Shown one piece after another: positions 54,847-59,024 of a DNA stretch of 59,024 nucleotides. Location: positions 72,041 through 131,064 of the forward strand of contig NZ_LIUQ01000013.1 of assembly GCF_001276715.1 (NCBI RefSeq), read 5' to 3'. The notes beneath the pieces are model-generated. The model saw only the letters and a list, made by a program, of their open reading frames with translations, ran no database searches and was not told the origin of the DNA. Position numbers and translations under genes: made by a program. Position 1 is the stretch's first letter. Every line of letters starts with the position of its first letter. The stretch is from Planktothricoides sp. SR001 (GTDB lineage Bacteria; Cyanobacteriota; Cyanobacteriia; Cyanobacteriales; Laspinemataceae).

Positions 54847-55104
54847 ATGGATATTCAATTAATTAATATTGGTTTTGGTAATATTGTTTCTGCTAACCGA
54901 GTTATTGCTATCATCAGTCCTGACTCTGCCCCGATTAAAAGAATCATCAGTGAAGCCAAAGACGCTAATCGGCTGATTGACGCTACCTATGGGCGGCGCA
55001 CTCGTGCGGTGATTATCACCGATTCTAATCATGTGATTCTGTCGGCAATTCAGCCGGAAACCGTGGCCAATCGATTTCTGAATAAAGACCTGACAAATAA
55101 TTAG
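54847..55104 (+). CDS. RemA-like (DUF370) regulatory protein
   Basis: An 85-residue protein from ATG 54847 (an upstream in-frame start at 54814 adds 11 unconserved residues). The DUF370/RemA core is evident: [60 protein letters not shown]. RemA binds DNA as a ring and controls matrix genes in Bacillus; in cyanobacteria the gene commonly precedes gmk, as here, 33 bases apart. Confidence 0.9.
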   Translation: MDIQLINIGFGNIVSANRVIAIISPDSAPIKRIISEAKDANRLIDATYGRRTRAVIITDSNHVILSAIQPETVANRFLNKDLTNN

Positions 55105-55137
55105 TTATCATTTCACTGAACATTTCACTGAACACTT

Positions 55138-55683
55138 ATGGGTAAATTAATTGTTTTAACCGGGCCAAGTGGTGTCGGCAAAGGCACTTTGTTAAAATTG
55201 CTGCTAGAAAATCACCCAGAAATTTATCTGTCAATTTCTGCTACTACGCGATCGCCTCGTCCTGGAGAAATTCACGGTCAGCATTATTATTTTTTGACCA
55301 AATCGCAGTTTGCCGAAATGATTGCCGCTGGTGAATTTTTGGAATGGGCAGAATTTGCGGGCAACCACTACGGCACCCCCCGAAAAGCGATCGAAGAACA
55401 AATCGCTCAGGACAAAATTGTCCTATTAGAAATAGAGGTACAAGGAGCGAGACAAGTTCGGCAAAGTTTTCCCGAAGCGTGGCAAATTTTCATCCTACCT
55501 CCCTCCGTTGAAGAATTAGAAAAACGCATTCGCGGACGGGGACAAGACACAGAAGAAGCAATTGAAAAACGACTGCAACAAGCAGAAAACGAACTCGCAG
55601 TCGCCTCCGAATTTGACATTCAAATTGTCAACGACGACCTCAACCATGCTTTATATGCGATCGAATCGGCTATTTTTAGTTAA
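55138..55683 (+). CDS. Guanylate kinase
   Basis: A 181-residue guanylate kinase: P-loop LTGPSGVGKGT (about 6-16), the GMP-binding SATTRSPRPGEIHGQHYYFL, GEFLEWAEFAGNHYGTP and the lid RIRGRGQDTEEAIEKRL. It phosphorylates GMP to GDP in purine metabolism. The gene order DUF370-gmk is typical of cyanobacteria and firmicutes. Length fits the family. Confidence 0.97.
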   Translation: MGKLIVLTGPSGVGKGTLLKLLLENHPEIYLSISATTRSPRPGEIHGQHYYFLTKSQFAEMIAAGEFLEWAEFAGNHYGTPRKAIEEQIAQDKIVLLEIEVQGARQVRQSFPEAWQIFILPPSVEELEKRIRGRGQDTEEAIEKRLQQAENELAVASEFDIQIVNDDLNHALYAIESAIFS

Positions 55684-55727
55684 CTGTTTTTTAACTTAGG
55701 GGCGCGGCGGCTTGCGCCCCTATATCT

Positions 55728-55795
55728 CTCTGTGCCTCTCTGTGTCTCTGTGGTGATGATTCTTGAACCACAGAAACACAGAGAAACACAGAGAA
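55728..55795. repeat. CACAGAGA-type inverted repeat
   Basis: CTCTGTGTCTCTGTGG and CCACAGAAACACAGAGAAAC face each other across GTGATGATTCTTGAA, forming a long imperfect hairpin directly after gmk. A related CACAGAGACACAGAGG element is at 52250. It may also terminate the gmk transcript. Confidence 0.75.
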
Positions 55796-55815
55796 TAGAG
55801 AGAAGATTAACACCA

Positions 55816-55844
55816 TTGGCAAAATACTCTTATAAAGATATAAT
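55816..55844 (+). promoter_or_regulatory. Strong candidate promoter without a following gene
   Basis: TTGGCA (55816-55821), a 17-base spacer and a perfect TATAAT (55839-55844) on the plus strand. Transcription would start near 55851. No coding frame follows, so the transcript is probably a non-coding RNA. Confidence 0.55.
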
Positions 55845-55850
55845 GGGAAC

Positions 55851-56150
55851 CCGTGTCGGCCTACGAGGTATTGGCGAGAGGCCAAAGAACGGACAAATCC
55901 TCTCTGTACCTAAACCGATTTTATTTACCAACGGTGTTTGAAGATACAGAAAATGATGAATTTTAAAGAAATCGGGTTTCTGGGTTCCGGGCAGGAGGAA
56001 GCCCCTCACAGGGCTTCCCTTTGTGAGTTTTGAAACGATTAAGGGACTTTACCAGGCCCGGAAAGCATAAGGGTTTTCGCTCTTATTTTTTCGCCACTCC
56101 GGGCCGGGCAATCCCAGGTATCGCTTGGGCTGTTTGTGTGTTTTTAAAGC
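55851..56150 (+). ncRNA. Candidate structured non-coding RNA
   Basis: About 300 bases downstream of a good promoter contain several stems: CCGT...ACGG with inner GGCCT...AGGCC (55851-55890), a perfect GGAAGCCC-CTCACA-GGGCTTCC hairpin (55997-56018), a GGCCCGGA/TCCGGGCC stem (56055-56062 with 56098-56105) enclosing ATAAGGG...CTCTTAT, and CCCAG...TTGGG (56113-56129) followed by a T-rich tail that could terminate. I cannot assign it to tmRNA, SRP, 6S, RNase P or any riboswitch I know. Part of it (55965-55990) derives from the AGAAACC family. Confidence 0.4.
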
Positions 56151-56417
56151 CCCACCTAACCTGAATTCTTAATAATTACTCTATCTCATGGCAATTTATT
56201 TGTCAAGGTTTTTTTGATGATTTATTCAGTGATTTTTTGATTAATTCTTAGGTCGAATGTGTTGGATGAAAAATAGGGGATAAACAATTAACCTTGATGC
56301 CATCGGTAACAAACCATAGACAAGCAGCGGATGAATTGACTATTTAATTTGGAGATAGTTTTTTTATCCGCTGCCAATAGACAAGAAACCGGGTTTCTTG
56401 GTTGGATGCCAAAGATA

Positions 56418-56485
56418 ACAATGGTTGATATCAGATTAGGTTGATTGGGGAAAAGCCTTTTAAGGTCACTTATAGGGTTTCTTCA
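56418..56485 (-). pseudogene. Second decayed fragment of an unknown gene
   Basis: On the minus strand GAAACCCTA-stop-TGACCTTAAAAGGCTTTTC and its continuation matches ESLEWPLKGFPPNQPNLLSA of the fragment at 57972-58215 in the same order, with stops. It is a strongly degraded copy of the same C-terminal region. Confidence 0.5.
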
Positions 56486-56562
56486 GTTAACCAAAGGATA
56501 ATAAGTTTTTTTGGCGGTATTGTGAGGATGGAAATGTTAACCCAGAATGTTAACCCAGAATG

Positions 56563-57756
56563 TTAACCCAGAATATAGACCAGCCAACTGGCGATCACAC
56601 CTCCGAAGACTAACCAAACGGCATTGATCCGCCAAACTAAGGCAAAAATAGCGGCGATCGCCGCAATCATAACCGCAATCCAATCGATCGCGATCGGCGC
56701 ACTCCCTAGGGGCATTCCCATAAGATTAATCCCGAAAGTCGCCACCGCTAATTCAACCGTCACCACCGCCATCAATGCCACGGCACTAACATTAATCGCA
56801 TCTAAAAAAGCTGAAGTCCATTTGCTGCCTCGTAAGCGGGGAATCCAGGGATTTAGCATTAACACAAACAGAAAAGATGGCAAGGTAATCCCCACCGTAG
56901 AAACGATCGCACCGGGAAATCCACCAATTACATACCCGATAAAAGTTGCCGTGGTTAGCAAAGGCCCTGGAGTGACTTGACCCATTGCCACTGCATCTAA
57001 TAATTGTTGCTGAGTCAACCAGCCAAATTCATCCACTAATTGACCCTGTAAAAAGGCAATTAACACATAACCACTCCCATATAAAACACTGCCGACTTTT
57101 AAGAAAAATAACCCCAATTGCCACAATGGAACTGATTCTAAATTCACGGATTTTTCTGGAGATAAACTGCTGGGAGTTTGGGATAAAAACAACCCGAAAA
57201 CCCATGCACTTAAAGTCGGTTGATGACGCAAATTCAGCCAAACAGCGCCCAAGATTCCGCCCAACAACAAGGCGACTACCTCGTTCACTCCTACACTGAC
57301 TGCAATCCCAGTGGCGATCGCAATGATCAACAGTTCCCGAGACTTCACTGCTTTTTTCCCCAAGCGCCACAATGCGGTAAAAATCACCGCTAAAACCGCC
57401 GGTTTGATGCCATATAAAAACGGATAAATCTCCGGTAATTGTCCAAATTTGACATATCCCCATGCCAAAGCTGCCGTCATTAGTACAGCCGGGAACACAA
57501 AGCAAGTTCCGGCGACAATTAATCCTAAACCACCGGCATATATATAGCCAACATGAATCGCCATTTCTGTCGAATTTGGTCCAGGAATTAAGTTGGTGGC
57601 ACCTACCAGATCCAGAAATTCTTCTTGGGTTAACCATTGCCGTCGATGGACTACTTCATCTTCCATCATGGCAATATGTGCCGCTGGACCGCCAAATCCA
57701 ATAATGCCGAGTTTGAGGAAGACTTGTGCGATTTCTAAGAGTTTAGAGAGGTTCAT
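56563..57756 (-). CDS. Chromate transporter ChrA
   Basis: A 397-residue CHR-family membrane protein in its two-domain (long) form. Each half starts with the family motif: FGGPAAHIAMMEDEVVHRR with GPNSTEMAIHVGYIYAGG in the first, and GSGYVLIAFLQGQLVDEFGW with MGQVTPGPLLTTATFIGYVI in the second. About ten membrane helices are expected. It exports chromate driven by proton motive force, though in cyanobacteria a sulfate-related role has also been discussed. It seems monocistronic. Confidence 0.93.
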   Translation of the reverse strand: MNLSKLLEIAQVFLKLGIIGFGGPAAHIAMMEDEVVHRRQWLTQEEFLDLVGATNLIPGPNSTEMAIHVGYIYAGGLGLIVAGTCFVFPAVLMTAALAWGYVKFGQLPEIYPFLYGIKPAVLAVIFTALWRLGKKAVKSRELLIIAIATGIAVSVGVNEVVALLLGGILGAVWLNLRHQPTLSAWVFGLFLSQTPSSLSPEKSVNLESVPLWQLGLFFLKVGSVLYGSGYVLIAFLQGQLVDEFGWLTQQQLLDAVAMGQVTPGPLLTTATFIGYVIGGFPGAIVSTVGITLPSFLFVLMLNPWIPRLRGSKWTSAFLDAINVSAVALMAVVTVELAVATFGINLMGMPLGSAPIAIDWIAVMIAAIAAIFALVWRINAVWLVFGGVIASWLVYILG

Positions 57757-57971
57757 TTGATCTTTATTTCAAGGGCGATCGCCTGTTGTTCTGTATTCGG
57801 CAAACCATCTTTTTTGAGAAGTTGTTCAGCTAAGGTATTCATTACCAAAAATCAGGTTTTAAGGTCAATTCTAATTTTATTCCAAGTTTGGGACTGGCGT
57901 GGGGTTCAGAAACCGGGTTTCTAGCAAAATCTCTGGTTTGTAGCTGAAACTGTCGCTTTCAACCCGGTTTC

Positions 57972-58215
57972 TTATATCTCCTCTAACCAGGTTTCAATGG
58001 CAGATAACAGATTCGGTTGATTTGGCGGAAATCCTTTTAACGGCCATTCTAGGGATTCGTCCGTGAGGAAGGCTACGGCTACGGTGTCGGTCAGTTTGTG
58101 GCAAAAGGCAATGAGTTCTGGGGTGGGATGTTCGCAGTTGGTCAGCAGGATGGCTAGTTTGGGTAGGTTGAGGGTGAATTCCAGTTCGTCTAGTTTAAAT
58201 TCATCGCCGCTTAAT
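57972..58215 (-). pseudogene. 5'-truncated fragment of an unrecognised gene
   Basis: Frame without a start codon encoding about 80 residues: GDEFKLDELEFTLNLPKLAI, then LLTNCEHPTPELIAFCHKLT, then DTVAVAFLTDESLEWPLKGF and IETWLEEI before TAA (57972-57974). An in-frame TAA lies just upstream at about 58216. It looks like the C-terminal end of a conserved protein that I cannot name, and a second, more decayed copy is at 56418. Confidence 0.55.
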
Positions 58216-58447
58216 TAAGTTTCTCATTAAATTTTTCAATCCCTATTTTGTTCAGCTAATCCCCTTGCTGGATAATCCATCCCCGGTCTTCTCTCCCAGG
58301 AACCTCTCTAGGAGAATTATTACAAATTACTAACTGTAAATAATGAATAATTTGAATCCTGGTTGTCCAGCCATAATATGACTCCGGTGATGACTAACCA
58401 TCAACAAAAATTATTTAATGTATCAGAAAGCTTGTAGATTAGAAGAC

Positions 58448-58476
58448 TTTACAAAACTAAACAATGTGTGTAATCT
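58448..58476 (+). promoter_or_regulatory. psbA promoter
   Basis: TTTACA (58448-58453), a 17-base spacer and TAATCT (58471-58476) before psbA. The expected start of transcription is near 58483, just before a hairpin in the leader. Confidence 0.65.
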
Positions 58477-58484
58477 AGTAATCA

Positions 58485-58504
58485 CGGTAGGGAAAACACT
58501 ACCG
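58485..58504 (+). promoter_or_regulatory. Stem-loop at the 5' end of the psbA leader
   Basis: CGGTAG-GGAAAACA-CTACCG forms a perfect 6-bp stem. It would be the very first structure of the psbA mRNA and may influence its stability or translation, as known for psbA leaders in general. Confidence 0.5.
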
Positions 58505-58539
58505 AGTACCTTGAAAACTACATAGCACTCATAAAGCAA

Positions 58540-59024
58540 ATGACCACTACTCTGCAACAACGCGAAAGCGCTTCTTTGTGGCAGCGCTTCTGTTCTTGGG
58601 TCACGAGCACCGATAACCGCCTGTATGTGGGCTGGTTCGGCGTCCTGATGATCCCCACCCTTCTGACCGCAACCATCTGCTACATCATTGCTTTCGTCGC
58701 TGCTCCTCCCGTGGACATCGACGGTATCCGTGAACCTGTGGCGGGTTCCTTACTGTTAGGCAACAACATCATCTCTGGTGCCGTTGTTCCTTCCAGCAAT
58801 GCGATCGGTCTGCACTTCTACCCCATTTGGGAAGCCGCTTCTCTCGATGAGTGGCTGTACAATGGTGGCCCATACCAGTTGGTGATTTTCCACTTCCTGA
58901 TCGGCATCTTCTGCTACATGGGTCGTGAGTGGGAACTCTCCTACCGCTTGGGTATGCGTCCTTGGATCTGCGTCGCTTACAGCGCTCCTGTTGCTGCTGC
59001 TTCCGCAGTTTTCCTGATCTACCC
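58540..59024 (+). CDS. Photosystem II D1 protein (partial, window ends inside)
   Basis: The first 161 codons of psb[36 protein letters not shown] and the well-known [15 protein letters not shown]. Residue 130 is Glu (GREWELS), the state of high-light-type (D1:2-like) forms; low-light D1:1 proteins have Gln there. D1 carries the reaction centre with D2 and the Mn cluster ligands further on. The start follows AAAGCAA, without a clear Shine-Dalgarno sequence. The 3' part lies beyond the window. Confidence 0.99.
   Translation, partial: MTTTLQQRESASLWQRFCSWVTSTDNRLYVGWFGVLMIPTLLTATICYIIAFVAAPPVDIDGIREPVAGSLLLGNNIISGAVVPSSNAIGLHFYPIWEAASLDEWLYNGGPYQLVIFHFLIGIFCYMGREWELSYRLGMRPWICVAYSAPVAAASAVFLIY

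Noticed and set aside
55732-55941. 69-codon frame over the candidate RNA promoter
   Set aside because: Its first half is the CACAGAGA inverted repeat and it spans the promoter; better explained as non-coding.
56041-56105. Signal recognition particle RNA, because of TTTACCAGGCCCGGAAAGCA
   Set aside because: The SRP domain IV signature (GGTCCGGAAGGAAGCAGCC type) is not complete, and the stem partner around it is different.

Overview
This window comes from a filamentous-type cyanobacterium, probably of the Oscillatoriales. It ends in the start of psbA (photosystem II D1). HIP1 octamers (GCGATCGC) are everywhere, and it carries cyanobacterial families such as DUF1822, DUF928, CHASE2/CHAT proteins, UPF0175/DUF3368 pairs and Uma2 nucleases. 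The species cannot be named from the sequence alone.

Layout. (1) 0.3-3.5 kb: two XRE-type repressor paralogues, then a GTPase / small protein / von Willebrand A operon. (2) 3.9-8.8 kb: a UPF0175-DUF3368 toxin-antitoxin pair, four loci of a repeated two-gene module (about 106-aa protein plus retropepsin-like aspartic protease) and an Uma2 nuclease. (3) 8.8-16.8 kb: a TPR-CHAT protein, divergent from a sigma factor / DUF1822 / CHAT-CHASE2 / DUF928 cluster. (4) 17.2-37.1 kb: a defence-island-like stretch with four plus-strand cassettes: small membrane proteins; a nucleotide kinase plus prokaryotic viperin; a Zorya-like ZorA/ZorB locus with two extra genes; and an Hsp70 / LysM / TPR / J-like / GrpE-like chaperone cassette. 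A Doc-type toxin-antitoxin pair and a fifth protease module lie between them. (5) 37.7-41.7 kb: housekeeping genes (MacB-type ABC exporter, YjbQ, dxr). (6) 42.3-47.9 kb: a caspase / NB-ARC / TPR gene broken by one TGA, divergent from a Trypco1 protein, and a LecA-like gene with a frame break. (7) 48.4-59.0 kb: HIT protein, TPR protein, NFACT/RqcH, RemA-like protein, gmk, a candidate structured RNA, chrA, remnants of an unknown gene, and psbA.

Dispersed repeats fill nearly every intergenic gap. The main family is built from near-palindromes AGAAACC(C/G)GGTTTCT around a conserved spacer, roughly 80 palindrome copies by eye. A second palindromic family (AGGGGCG...CGCCCCT) is nested at one position inside that spacer in several copies. 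A longer repeat of about 200-270 bp stands upstream of all four cassettes of region 4, always in the same orientation. It is either a shared leader or a recombination boundary.

The observations most worth following are the viperin-kinase pair, the Zorya-like locus that lacks a visible helicase and is followed by a complete Hsp70 chaperone set, the shared element in front of these cassettes, and the multiplied protease module with a conserved operator-like inverted repeat.
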